Shown here: positions 16,678-24,520 of the stretch, one piece after another
Numbering within the stretch: position 1 is the first letter of the stretch
Layout: every line of letters starts with the position of its first letter
Assembly: GCA_035763085.1 (NCBI GenBank)
Contig: DASUBV010000016.1
Location: 1 to 64,000, forward strand
Direction of reading: 5' to 3'
From: DASUBV01 sp035763085
Lineage (GTDB): Bacteria; Actinomycetota; Actinomycetes; Streptosporangiales; Streptosporangiaceae
Length of the DNA stretch: 64,000 nt
The notes under the pieces: generated by a model
Told to the model about the DNA's origin: nothing
The model's input: only the letters and a program-made list of their open reading frames with translations
Databases searched by the model: none
Made by a program: the position numbers and the translations under genes

Positions 16678-16895
16678 CCGCATCCGGTCCGGGCAGCGTG
16701 GCGGTCCCGCGGGCCGGGCTGGCAGCGCAGGCGCGGGCCGCGCTGGCGTTAGTCGACCTGTGCCAGCAGCACGGCTGGGAACTCGATCAGGCCGGGACAT
16801 CGGGTGTCTACGTGCTGACCAGGCGGCACGGGACCGCTGTTCATGTCGTCGCCGGCAGCCCGGCCGAGATCCTGGACGTCCTGCGCACCGAGTAG
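16671..16895 (+). CDS. Small hypothetical protein (74 aa)
   Basis: The product is a 74-aa soluble protein. It has an N-terminal helical segment (AQARAALALVDLCQQHGWEL) followed by strand-rich sequence (GVYVLTRRHGTAVHVVAGSP) and a final helix. No known domain is recognised. The ATG at 16671 lies inside the last codons of the preceding 69-aa gene, a sign of coupled translation. It belongs to the XRE/two-small-gene module bounded by att-like repeats A and B. Confidence 0.55.
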   Translation: MVTASGPGSVAVPRAGLAAQARAALALVDLCQQHGWELDQAGTSGVYVLTRRHGTAVHVVAGSPAEILDVLRTE

Positions 16896-16953
16896 TCAGC
16901 AGCCGCCTGGCGAGAGTAGCAACTGTCAGTCAGTGTCCGGAACGCAGGCAGCC

Positions 16954-16992
16954 CGGTCACCCGCATCCAGATATATACGAGACAGGGTCACG
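16954..16992. repeat. Att-like repeat, copy B
   Basis: This is the second copy of the repeat family seen at 14952 and 18482. It is directly followed by a duplicated comM 3' end (17019-17159), so together they reproduce the real comM end and its downstream flank, with scattered substitutions. Confidence 0.6.
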
Positions 16993-17018
16993 CAGCAGCA
17001 CGCTTGCCACGGTCAGCT

Positions 17019-17159
17019 TCATAGCGCGACCCCGAGCCACAGGCCCGGGGCGTAGCCGATCTCGTCCATGCCTGGCCGGTCGCGGTCGGCCAGGTCGGCC
17101 AGCGTCCACGACATCCGGACGATCCGGTCCACGCCGCGGGCGCTGATCTCGCCCAGGTC
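17019..17159 (-). pseudogene. Duplicated 3' end of comM (46 codons plus stop)
   Basis: The 141 bases repeat the last 141 bases of comM (18528-18668). The frame and stop codon are intact and only three residues differ in what I read (G to D, T to M, L to P). The copy includes GEISARGVDRIVRMSWTLAD and ends LWLGVAL. No upstream comM sequence is present: at 17160 the sequence changes abruptly to an IS630-type transposase end. This is what an integrative element leaves when it carries its own copy of the target gene's 3' end, or it is a recombination scar. The wider interval 16896-17292 has no complete gene. Confidence 0.85.
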
Positions 17160-17170
17160 GGCAGGCCAGC

Positions 17171-17257
17171 ATGATCCGCCGCTACATCATCTGGCGCAAC
17201 AACCACGCCTATGACGAGAGACTCCGCCGGGTAGTCAGCCGGGCAAACGTTGCCTGA
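17171..17257 (+). mobile_element. IS630-type transposase C-terminal remnant
   Basis: Twenty-eight codons end in TGA and read MIRRYIIWRNNHAYDERL followed by RRVVSRANVA. This closely resembles the conserved C-terminus of IS630-family transposases in actinomycetes (pattern YIxWRNxHAxDxxL...RANVA). Nothing upstream extends the similarity, since the preceding bases are the comM fragment. It is a broken insertion-sequence end. Confidence 0.6.
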
Positions 17258-17292
17258 TACGGCACTAGGCCACCTGCGGCCGGCAGAGCCTG

Positions 17293-17649
17293 TCAGGCCA
17301 GGAAGGAGTACACCAGCACCGCAGTGCAGACGACAAGCATGCCTGATGCGTTGACGAAGAGGTTCCTTCCAAGATCGCGTGCGCGCACGTGCATGGCGAT
17401 AGCGACGAGGAAGTAGATAACGAGCATCGCCGTTGTCACGAAACCGAGCACGGGGACCCAGATCCCGAGAATCAGACCGCCGACCGCCGCCACCTTGATC
17501 AAAGGCATGAGGCGCCAGTAGCGGCGCGGGAACCCAACGTCGCGAAAGCACTGTGCGATGAACCCGGCCGGCTTCAGGCACAAGAGTGCATCGACCGCGC
17601 AGATCGCGGCCAGGACCGCGACTGGCCACACCGGGCTTGGGAGAAGCAT
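17293..17649 (-). CDS. DoxX-like small membrane protein
   Basis: The 118-aa product has four predicted hydrophobic segments (about residues 5-22, 42-62, 64-84 and 97-117) and a short charged loop with the sequence FRDVGFPRRYW. This layout fits the DoxX_2-type family of small integral membrane proteins, whose biochemical role is unclear. Start ATG 17647-17649; a TATGGT box ends six bases before it, so the mRNA may be leaderless. It is transcribed divergently from a TetR regulator through a shared 29-bp palindrome, so it is the probable target of that regulator. Base composition is slightly lower in GC than the neighbours, consistent with acquisition. Confidence 0.75.
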   Translation of the reverse strand: MLLPSPVWPVAVLAAICAVDALLCLKPAGFIAQCFRDVGFPRRYWRLMPLIKVAAVGGLILGIWVPVLGFVTTAMLVIYFLVAIAMHVRARDLGRNLFVNASGMLVVCTAVLVYSFLA

Positions 17650-17653
17650 CTCC

Positions 17654-17682
17654 CGACCATACCATAGGCTATGGTATGGTCG
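17654..17682. promoter_or_regulatory. 29-bp perfect palindrome: TetR operator over two divergent -10 boxes
   Basis: Arms of 14 bases (CGACCATACCATAG and its exact complement) flank a single central G at 17668. A TATGGT -10-like hexamer is embedded in each arm. Each ends six bases before the start codon of its gene (ATG 17649 leftward, GTG 17687 rightward), which fits two symmetric leaderless promoters under one TetR dimer site. Confidence 0.8.
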
Positions 17683-17686
17683 AGCA

Positions 17687-18238
17687 GTGGCCACGAGAGA
17701 CCAATGGATCGATGAAGGCCTGGCAGCGCTCAGCGCCGAGGGCATCGCCGGAGTCCGGATCGACCGACTGGCGACCAGGCTCGGCGTCACCCAGGGGTCG
17801 TTTCATCATCACTTCTCAGGCAAGGCTGACTACCAGCACGCTCTGTTGCAGCGCTACGAGGCCGACGAGCACCGGACGATCGCCACAGCCGTCGCCGCAG
17901 TCTCGGACTTGCCCGCCAGCGAGGCACTCACAGCTCTTCCGCGCCATGCCCGCATCGATCTACGCCTGGATGCCGCAATACGCGGATGGGCGGTCGAGAG
18001 CGACCAGGCGCGAGACGTGCTGTGTCGAGTGGACAAAGCCCGCCTTGACACGCTCATTACGCTCTGGCGCCGCGTCCTTCGAGACCCCCATAGGGCGCGC
18101 ATCGCGGCCCTGATACCCCACCTGATCATCGTTGGTGCATCCCTCGCGCTTCCGTCACCGAGCCCCTCGGAGCTACAAGAAATCTTCGAATTGCTCGCCG
18201 CCATCGCACCCGCCGTCTCCACTACGGGTGATGAGTAG
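17687..18238 (+). CDS. TetR/AcrR-family transcriptional regulator
   Basis: The 183-aa product has the TetR DNA-binding domain at the N-terminus: ATRDQWIDEGLAALSAEG, then RIDRLATRLGVTQGSFHHHF, with the recognition helix ending in HHHF. An all-helical ligand-binding and dimerisation domain follows. GTG 17687 is preferred because the HTH begins at once and a TATGGT box lies six bases upstream. The longer upstream frame crosses the divergent DoxX gene. It very likely represses itself and the DoxX-like gene through the 29-bp palindrome. The ligand is unknown. Confidence 0.88.
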   Translation: MATRDQWIDEGLAALSAEGIAGVRIDRLATRLGVTQGSFHHHFSGKADYQHALLQRYEADEHRTIATAVAAVSDLPASEALTALPRHARIDLRLDAAIRGWAVESDQARDVLCRVDKARLDTLITLWRRVLRDPHRARIAALIPHLIIVGASLALPSPSPSELQEIFELLAAIAPAVSTTGDE

Positions 18239-18294
18239 ACGGCCTCGTAGATCGTCTCAGCACACACGTGCCAGTCCGGCCGGTTCCTGCGCAA
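18235..18294 (-). mobile_element. Possible IS30-type transposase fragment
   Basis: About 20 codons on the minus strand read RRNRPDWHVCAETIYEAVY. This resembles the DNA-binding stretch of IS30-family transposases, where a [SC]xETIYxA[LV]Y motif is typical. No further similarity is seen on either side. The fragment overlaps the TetR stop codon. The rest of 18239-18481 shows no gene. Confidence 0.35.
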
Positions 18295-18481
18295 CCGGCA
18301 AGGACGTTCGAGTGCACAGTGATGGTCAGCCCCTCCCCCTCGACCGGCCAGACAACCTTGCCGCTGCGCTGCAGTCGCTCCCTCCCGCAGGGACTAACCA
18401 CGGCGCGGCAAAACGCGAGCAGAACGCAAGATCGAGGCCGACGGACTAAGAATCCGCCGCTGATGCGTTCGTCGTGGTGCT

Positions 18482-18520
18482 GGGTTACCGGCTCGCCAGT
18501 TATACGAAACGGGGTCGCAG
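18482..18520. repeat. Att-like repeat, copy C (at the real comM end)
   Basis: This is the third copy of the repeat at 14952 and 16954. Here it lies at the true comM 3' end and overlaps its terminator hairpin, so this is the likely original site from which copies A and B derive. Confidence 0.6.
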
Positions 18521-18542
18521 CAGCACGTCATAACGCGACCCC
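18511..18542 (-). terminator. Hairpin terminator at the end of comM
   Basis: On the minus strand GGGGTCGC and GCGACCCC form an 8-bp stem with a 16-base loop that contains the comM stop codon, followed by GTTTCGT. The upstream arm lies in the last comM codons. A less perfect form is present in the duplicated copy near 16985-17033. Confidence 0.5.
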
Positions 18543-20192
18543 GAGCCACAGGCCCAGGGCGTAGCCGATCTCGTCCGTGCCTGGCCGGTCGCGGCCGGCC
18601 AGGTCGGCCAGCGTCCACGACATCCGGACGATCCGGTCCACGCCGCGGGCGCTGATCTCGCCCAGGTCCAGCGCCCGCTCCAGCGGGGCCAGCGCGCCGG
18701 GTGCCGGGCGGAGCGACCGGCGCAGCTCGGCCCCGGGAACCTCAGCGTTCAGCCGCCACCTCGTGCCGCGCAGCCGCCGCGCCGCCCGCTGCCGGGCCTC
18801 GGCTACCCGGGCCGCGACCACCGAGCTGGGCTCGGCGAGCTGGCGGTCGCTGAGTAGCTCGGCGCGGCTCACCGGCAGCAGCTCCACCTTGACGTCCACC
18901 CGGTCCAGCAGCGGCCCGGACAGCCGGGCCAGGTACCGGCGCCGCGCCATCGGCGTGCAGATGCAGGCCTGGCCGGCCGCCGCCGACCGGGCGCAGGGGC
19001 ACGGGTTGGCCGCCAGCACCAGGGTGAACCGCGCCGGGAACGCGGCCGTCAGCCCGGACCGGGCGATGACCACCTGCCCGCTCTCCAGCGGCTGGCGCAG
19101 CGCGTCCAGGACGTCACGGGCGAACTCCGGGGCCTCGTCCAGGAACAGCACCCCCATGTGCGCCAGCGAGGCGGCACCGGGCCGGATAACGCCATTGCCG
19201 CCGCCGACGATCGCTGCCTTGGTCGCGGTGTGGTGCGGGGCGCAGAACGGCGGCTGGCCTAGCAGCGGCTGCCCGGCAGGCAGCGTGGCCGCGACCGAGT
19301 GGATGGCGGTCACCTCCAGCGCCATCGCCAGGTCCAGCCGCGGCAGGATCGTCGGCAGCCGCTCGGCCAGCATCGTCTTGCCCACGCCCGGCGGCCCGAG
19401 CAGCAGCAGGTGGTGCCCGCCGGCGGCGCAGATCTCGGCGGCCCGCCTGGCCGCTGGCTGCCCGATGACGTCGGCCAGGTCCCGCTCACCGCCCGGCCCG
19501 GGCGCCATGGCGCCCGGTCCCGCCCCGGAGCTCCCGGCAGCACCACCGCCCGCGATGGCCCCGGGGCCGCCATGGCCGGTGGCGCGACCCCCGGTGACCA
19601 GATCCTCGTGGCCCACCTCAGCCACCACCGCTGCCTCCGCCGCCGGTCCGGCCGGCCCGGTGCCGGGTCCAGCGGCCTTGCCCCCGCGCAGCCAGGCCAG
19701 CAGCGCGCCGAGCGTGGGCGCCGACAGCACCCGCAGCCCGGGGACCAGGGCCGCCTCGCCCGCGTTCTCTGGCGGCACGGCGATGGCGCCGAACCCAGCG
19801 GCCGCCGCCGCGGCGGCGGCCGGCAGCACGCCGGGGACCGGCCGGACCCGCCCGTCCAGCCCGAGCTCCCCCAGGAAGACCATCCCGGCCAGCCGGCCGG
19901 CGGGCACGGCACCTGCCGCCGACATGATCGCCACGGCAATGCCGAGGTCGAACCCGCTGCCGCGCTTGGGCAGGCTGGCGGGGGACAGGCCGACAGTGAT
20001 CCGGCGCTGCGGCCAGGACTCGCCGCTGTTGACGATGGCCGACCTGATCCGGTCCCTGGCCTCCCGCAGGGCGGTGTCCGGCAGCCCGACCAGCAGCAGG
20101 GCGACCAGCCCGTTCTCGATGTCGGCCTCGATCTCCACCAGGTGGCCCTGGACGCCGACCAGCGCCATCGCGTGGGCCCGGGCCAGCGCCAT
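18528..20192 (-). CDS. comM: YifB/ComM-family Mg-chelatase-like AAA+ ATPase
   Basis: The 554-aa product has an N-terminal S5-fold/Lon-like domain (SGFDLGIAVAIMSAAG). A Gly/Ala-rich linker at about 190-235 precedes an AAA+ core with Walker A GPPGVGKTMLAERLP, Walker B VLFLDEAPEF and sensor residues. A C-terminal helical domain with RSLRPAPGALAPLERA and GVDRIVRMSWTLADL completes it. ComM is a branch-migration helicase that helps recombination of incoming DNA in transformable bacteria. ATG 20190-20192 immediately follows the yraN stop. In most actinobacteria dprA follows directly; here its 3' end borders the accessory block and is duplicated there. Confidence 0.93.
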   Translation of the reverse strand: MALARAHAMALVGVQGHLVEIEADIENGLVALLLVGLPDTALREARDRIRSAIVNSGESWPQRRITVGLSPASLPKRGSGFDLGIAVAIMSAAGAVPAGRLAGMVFLGELGLDGRVRPVPGVLPAAAAAAAAGFGAIAVPPENAGEAALVPGLRVLSAPTLGALLAWLRGGKAAGPGTGPAGPAAEAAVVAEVGHEDLVTGGRATGHGGPGAIAGGGAAGSSGAGPGAMAPGPGGERDLADVIGQPAARRAAEICAAGGHHLLLLGPPGVGKTMLAERLPTILPRLDLAMALEVTAIHSVAATLPAGQPLLGQPPFCAPHHTATKAAIVGGGNGVIRPGAASLAHMGVLFLDEAPEFARDVLDALRQPLESGQVVIARSGLTAAFPARFTLVLAANPCPCARSAAAGQACICTPMARRRYLARLSGPLLDRVDVKVELLPVSRAELLSDRQLAEPSSVVAARVAEARQRAARRLRGTRWRLNAEVPGAELRRSLRPAPGALAPLERALDLGEISARGVDRIVRMSWTLADLAGRDRPGTDEIGYALGLWLGVAL

Positions 20193-20549
20193 CTAGCCCA
20201 CCCCGCGAACATGATCGATGCTGAACTCGCCGGGCCCGGTCCGCAGCACGGCGACGACGTCGATCCTGATCTCGTCGTACAGGACGGCGTGCGCGACGAC
20301 CCAGCGGATGGCCAGTCGGCGGAGCCGGGCGTGCTTGCGGGCGCTGATGGCCTCCAGCGGGGTGCCGTACCGGGTGTCCGACCGGGTCTTGACCTCGCAG
20401 ATGACCAGGGCCCGGCCGTCAGCCGCGACGATGTCCAGCTCGCCCTCGGGGCACCGCCAGTTCCGGTCCAGGATCTTCAGCCCGGACCGGGCCAGGTGTT
20501 CCGCGGCTAACTGCTCCCCCTGCCGGCCCAGTGCGTCCTTGGCGCTCAT
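20193..20549 (-). CDS. UPF0102/YraN-family nuclease-like protein
   Basis: The 118-aa product has the YraN fold: GEQLAAEHLARSGLKILDRNWR, then GELDIVAADGRALVICEVKTR, where the E-x-D...E-x-K pattern is the restriction-endonuclease-like active site. The function in cells is not established. Its constant linkage with comM and dprA suggests DNA processing. ATG 20547-20549 has GGAGG eight bases upstream. A GTG nine bases earlier would destroy that spacing. It abuts comM with no intergenic base. Confidence 0.93.
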   Translation of the reverse strand: MSAKDALGRQGEQLAAEHLARSGLKILDRNWRCPEGELDIVAADGRALVICEVKTRSDTRYGTPLEAISARKHARLRRLAIRWVVAHAVLYDEIRIDVVAVLRTGPGEFSIDHVRGVG

Positions 20550-20737
20550 CGCCACCACCTCCGGTCCCGAGGCTGCCGGAGGATCGGCCAGGCGCCGGGC
20601 CGGCCGTTATCCCCGGGCATGACGGCGGACAGCCACGAACGGCTGTGGGTAACGCAGGCCGACCGTCAGAGCCGCGTGCTATCCGGCCTAGGGTCAGCGG
20701 ACCGGGCCGGTGCAGGCGGGCTCAGGGCCGCGGGAGG

Positions 20738-21052
20738 TCACTTGTCGTCGGGGATCTGGAGGTCGCTCTTGGCCAGTTCCTCGACATTGACGTCCTTGAA
20801 CGTGACGACCCGAACATTCTTCACAAACCGTGCAGGCCGGTACATGTCCCACACCCAGGCGTCCTGCATGGTGACCTCGAAGAAAACCTCGCCGTTGTCG
20901 GCCGTGCGGACGTTGAGCTCAACCTGGTTGGTGAGGTAGAAGCGGCGCTCGGTCTCGACGACATGGCTGAACAGCCCGACCACGTCCCGGTACTCGCGGT
21001 AGAGCTGCAGCTCCATCTCGGTCTCGTACTTCTCGAGATCCTCGGCGCTCAT
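20738..21052 (-). CDS. DUF2469 family protein
   Basis: The 104-aa acidic soluble protein is almost exclusively actinobacterial and strongly conserved (opening with SAEDLEKYETEMELQLYREY, later MYRPARFVKNVRVVTFKDVNV). Function unknown. The start ATG 21050-21052 has GGAGGACG directly upstream. The longer frame upstream overlaps rnhB and is not used. It lies just after rnhB and before the yraN-comM pair, the standard order in this phylum. Confidence 0.92.
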   Translation of the reverse strand: MSAEDLEKYETEMELQLYREYRDVVGLFSHVVETERRFYLTNQVELNVRTADNGEVFFEVTMQDAWVWDMYRPARFVKNVRVVTFKDVNVEELAKSDLQIPDDK

Positions 21053-21065
21053 CGTCCTCCTCCCG

Positions 21066-21899
21066 TCAGGCTCCGGGCGCCCCAGACGCCACGCCCGGTG
21101 CCGACCAGGCAAGCTCCTCGCCGACGTCAACGATAGGGCCATTGTGCCCGTCCTCGGCCGCTCCTCCCGGGCCGGCGGCCAAGCAGGAGTCCTCAACCTG
21201 CTCTGGCGGGGTCACCTCGACCGTCCGGCGGCCCCGGCCGCGGCCTCTCACGTTGACGAACGAGTGCCGGTGCTCCGGACACGGCCCGTGCTCCGCCAGG
21301 GCCTTCATATGGCTAGGCGTGGAGTATCCCTTATGCCGGGAAAACCCGTATTCCGGGTAGTCGGCATGCAGGCCGGACATGAGCCGGTCCCTGGTTACCT
21401 TCGCGATGATCGAGGCGGCGGCCACGCACCCGGCCACCTGGTCGCCCTTCCACATGGCCAGCGCCGGGACGGCCAGCCCGCGCACCGGGAACCCGTCGGT
21501 CAGGACGTAGCCGGGCCGGCCGCCCAGCCCCGCCAGCGCGCGCCGCATCCCGCTGACATTGCACACGTGCAGGCCGAGCCGGTCGATGTCACCGGGCGGG
21601 ATGACGACCACGCTCCAGTCCAGCGCCGCGGTCATGATCTGGTCGTAGGCCGTATCCCTGGCCGCGGCGGTCAGCGCCTTGGAATCGGCCAGGCCGGGCA
21701 CCCCGGCGACAGCGGCCGACCGGCCGGGCCGCAGCACCGCTGCGGCGACCACCAGCGGGCCCGCGCAGGCCCCCCGGCCCGCCTCGTCGATCCCGGCGAC
21801 CGGCGCCAGCCCGGCGCGGGCCAGGATCCGCTCATAGCCAGCCAGCCCGCTATCACGCCGGGGCGTGTAGCCGACTGGTCGTCGAAGGTCGGCCTGCAT
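21066..21899 (-). CDS. rnhB: Ribonuclease HII
   Basis: RNase HII cleaves RNA in RNA/DNA hybrids and excises single ribonucleotides. The 277-aa product shows GIDEAGRGACAGPLVVAA (D and E of the active site), YVLTDGFPV and ASIIAKVTRDRLM, plus the C-terminal HKGYSTPSH. About 60 C-terminal residues beyond the catalytic core are a poorly conserved extension. ATG 21897-21899 lies four bases after the stop of the upstream lepB gene, so the two are likely co-transcribed. Confidence 0.95.
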   Translation of the reverse strand: MQADLRRPVGYTPRRDSGLAGYERILARAGLAPVAGIDEAGRGACAGPLVVAAAVLRPGRSAAVAGVPGLADSKALTAAARDTAYDQIMTAALDWSVVVIPPGDIDRLGLHVCNVSGMRRALAGLGGRPGYVLTDGFPVRGLAVPALAMWKGDQVAGCVAAASIIAKVTRDRLMSGLHADYPEYGFSRHKGYSTPSHMKALAEHGPCPEHRHSFVNVRGRGRGRRTVEVTPPEQVEDSCLAAGPGGAAEDGHNGPIVDVGEELAWSAPGVASGAPGA

Positions 21900-21903
21900 C
21901 TCG

Positions 21904-23151
21904 TCACCGGCGCCTCAGGGCGGGCCGGCGGGCACGGAGTCCGCGGGCACGGAGCCCGCCGGCACGAGGTCCGCCGGCACGGGGTCCGCGGGCACGAGGT
22001 CCGCGGGCACGGCGCCGACGCAGCCGGATCCGGCGCTGCAGCAAGGTCAGGGGCACCGCCCCGACCAGGCCGGCCGCGAGCGGAGCGACCGGCGTGGCCG
22101 CCCCGGCCTGCAGCACCGCCCCGGCGGCCGCGGCCGCCTTGGTGATCCCCGGCTGGTCGAAGGTGGACGGGATGTCCAGGACCCGCCACCGCGACGGCGG
22201 CCACACGATCAGGAAGGCCCGCCCGATGACCTTGTTCTCCGGGACCGTGCCCCCGCCGGGGTTATCGCGGTGCAGCCGGGAGTCGTCGGAGACCTGCCGG
22301 TTGTCGCCCATGACCCACAGGCGGCCAGGCGGCACGGTGACGCTGAAGTGAATCTGGGACGGTGCCGCGCCCGGGTACAGGTAGGACCGCTCGTGCAGGG
22401 CCACGCCGTTCACGGTGAGCCGCCCCTGCGCGTTGCAGCAGGCCACCCGGTCACCGGGCACGCCGATGACCCGCTTGATGTAGTCCGTCTGGCCGGGCGC
22501 GGTGCCGAACAGGCCGGCGATCGAGTGGAACAGCGGCCGCAAGGTGACGTCGTAGGCCCCGACGATCGGGTTGGAGCTCCTGGACTCGGCCGGCGGATTG
22601 GGATTCCAGGAGCCGGCCCCGTCGAACACGATGACGTCACCCGCGTGGATCGGGCGGACATGGTAAACGATTTTGTTGACCAGCACCTTGTCGCCGATCA
22701 GCAGCGTGTTCTCCATCGAGGACGACGGGATGTAGAACGCCTGGACCACGAAGGTCTTGATCAGCAGGGCGATGATCAGCGCGACCACGATGAGGATGGG
22801 CAGCTCGCGCCAGAACGACCGGCCGCGCTTGTCCTCGGCCTTGTCGCCCTCGGCCTTGTCGCCCGCCGCCTGGTCATCCGCCGCCTGGCCCTCCGCGGCC
22901 TTGCCGGACGGGGCACTGCCGGACGCGCCCGCGCCAGCGGCGGCGCGGCGCCCGTCCGCCGGGGCGCCTGGCTGGCCGGGCTCCTGGCCCTCGCCCGGAC
23001 GGCCTGCCGCGGGCTGGCCGTTACCAGAGAATCGGGGCGGGCCCGGCTGGCTGGCAGGCGGGACCGGCGCGCTCCCCGTGCCCCCTTCGGCCTGGTTGCC
23101 TGACTCGGGCCGCCCGGCCACGCGGTCGCGCATGCTCTGGTCGTCGTTCAT
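21904..23151 (-). CDS. lepB: Signal peptidase I (first tandem copy)
   Basis: Signal peptidase I removes Sec and Tat signal peptides on the outer face of the membrane. The 415-aa product has a 110-residue Pro/Ala/Gly-rich cytoplasmic N-terminus and one membrane span (about 115-135). The catalytic Ser lies in IPSSSMENTLL, the Lys in YIKRVIGVPGDRV, and the box D motif is MGDNRQVSDDSR. A second hydrophobic segment near residue 350 is followed by an odd Arg/Gly/Pro tail made of five-residue repeats (RARGP, RAGGP), encoded by 15-bp repeats at about 21.93-22.02 kb. ATG 23149-23151. It is a tandem paralogue of the next gene. Confidence 0.95.
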   Translation of the reverse strand: MNDDQSMRDRVAGRPESGNQAEGGTGSAPVPPASQPGPPRFSGNGQPAAGRPGEGQEPGQPGAPADGRRAAAGAGASGSAPSGKAAEGQAADDQAAGDKAEGDKAEDKRGRSFWRELPILIVVALIIALLIKTFVVQAFYIPSSSMENTLLIGDKVLVNKIVYHVRPIHAGDVIVFDGAGSWNPNPPAESRSSNPIVGAYDVTLRPLFHSIAGLFGTAPGQTDYIKRVIGVPGDRVACCNAQGRLTVNGVALHERSYLYPGAAPSQIHFSVTVPPGRLWVMGDNRQVSDDSRLHRDNPGGGTVPENKVIGRAFLIVWPPSRWRVLDIPSTFDQPGITKAAAAAGAVLQAGAATPVAPLAAGLVGAVPLTLLQRRIRLRRRRARGPRARGPRAGGPRAGGLRARGLRARRPALRRR

Positions 23152-23241
23152 GTCGGGATCGAGCCTAGCGCCGCCGGGCGGGGCGGACGACGGCAGCGAG
23201 CCCCGCCAGGCAACGTGTCGGACAGGGCACCGGGGGCCGAA

Positions 23242-24324
23242 TCATCGTAACCGCGACAAACGGTCACGATCCGCCCGTCGGCGGGCCAGCCGCCCGCCGG
23301 CCAGCCGCCCGCGAGCCGGGCGGCCGGGGCCCCGGTGGCCGCGAGGCAGCCGCCGGCGCGCCCGGCGCCCGCCAGGCCGGTTCCGCCGCCGGGCCAGTCG
23401 CCGCCGTAGCAGGGTCAGCGGCAGCGCGCCCGCCAGGCCGCCGGCCAGCGGCGCGGCGGGGCTGCCCAGAGCCCGCCCGGCCAGGCCCGCCACCGGGCCG
23501 TCGATGCCCTTCTGGTCGAAGGTGGCCGGGATCCGCAGGATCTGCCACCGTGACGGCGGCCAGACGATCATGAAAGCGCGGCCGATCACCATGTTCTCCG
23601 GGACGGTGCCGTCGCCCGGGTCGTCGACATGCCCGCGCGAGTCATCGGAGATGGCGCGGTGGTCACCCAGCACCCACAGGTGGCCGGGCGGGACGGTGAT
23701 GCTGAAGTGACCGGACTCGTTGAGCGGCGCGTCGCCGGGCACGTTGCCGGGATACAGGTAGCCGCTCTCGTGCAGCGCCACCCCGTTGACCGTGACCCGC
23801 CCCCGGTCGTTGCAGCACGCCACCCGATCACCGGGCACCCCGATGACCCGCTTGATGTAATCCGTCTGGCCCGGCGCGGTCCCGAACAGCCCGCCGATGG
23901 CGTGCGCGAGCCGCAGGACGGTGGCGTCATAGACCCGGACGACCGGGTTGCTGCTGGACGACGCGGCCGCGGGCGCGTCCCACGAGCCCGCGCCGTCGAA
24001 CACCACGATGTCGCCAGGGCGGATCGCCCGGACGTGGTAGACGAGCTTGTTGACCAGGACCTTGTCGCCGATCTTCAGCGTGTTCTGCATGGAGCCCGAC
24101 GGGATGAAGAAGGCCTGGACCACGAAGGTCTTGATCACCAGGGCAATGACGAGCGCCACGATGATCAGCAGCGGGAATTCTTTCCAGAACGACCTGCCGG
24201 AGTTACCGGGCTTCGCCTCGCTGGCCGACGGGTCCGCACCCTGGCCTTCGGCCGGGCTCGTTACGGGCGCGGCGCCGTCACCCGGCTCCGGGCTGCTGGT
24301 CACCGTCTCCCCCTCGCCCGTCAT
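23242..24324 (-). CDS. lepB: Signal peptidase I (second tandem copy)
   Basis: The 360-aa paralogue of the neighbouring lepB has a shorter N-terminus (about 40 residues), one membrane span, the Ser motif IPSGSMQNTLK, the Lys motif YIKRVIGVPGDRV, and GDHRAISDDSR for box D. The C-terminal region has a hydrophobic stretch and an Arg-rich tail like its neighbour, with a different repeat pattern. The catalytic core is about two-thirds identical by eye. ATG 24322-24324 with 90 bases between the two genes. Multiple tandem type I peptidases after rplS are typical of actinomycetes such as Streptomyces. Confidence 0.95.
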   Translation of the reverse strand: MTGEGETVTSSPEPGDGAAPVTSPAEGQGADPSASEAKPGNSGRSFWKEFPLLIIVALVIALVIKTFVVQAFFIPSGSMQNTLKIGDKVLVNKLVYHVRAIRPGDIVVFDGAGSWDAPAAASSSSNPVVRVYDATVLRLAHAIGGLFGTAPGQTDYIKRVIGVPGDRVACCNDRGRVTVNGVALHESGYLYPGNVPGDAPLNESGHFSITVPPGHLWVLGDHRAISDDSRGHVDDPGDGTVPENMVIGRAFMIVWPPSRWQILRIPATFDQKGIDGPVAGLAGRALGSPAAPLAGGLAGALPLTLLRRRLARRRNRPGGRRARRRLPRGHRGPGRPARGRLAGGRLARRRADRDRLSRLR

Positions 24325-24520
24325 CGGCCGTCAGCCGCCGGTCGTGCCGCAACGGTCAGCCCGCCCCGTCGTGCCGCGGCCGCATGCGCAGCACGAGCAT
24401 GCGGCCCGGCCCCGGCAGCGTCAGCCGCCGACGTCATCCGGGACAGCGTCATCTACAGCAGCGCGAACCGCGCAGGTGGGTTCTGCGGCAGCATCGGCTG
24501 CGACAGGAGGATCCGGCCCG

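Noticed and set aside
18268..18564. 98-codon plus-strand frame before comM
   Set aside because: It crosses the att-like repeat and the comM terminator and has no protein-like features.
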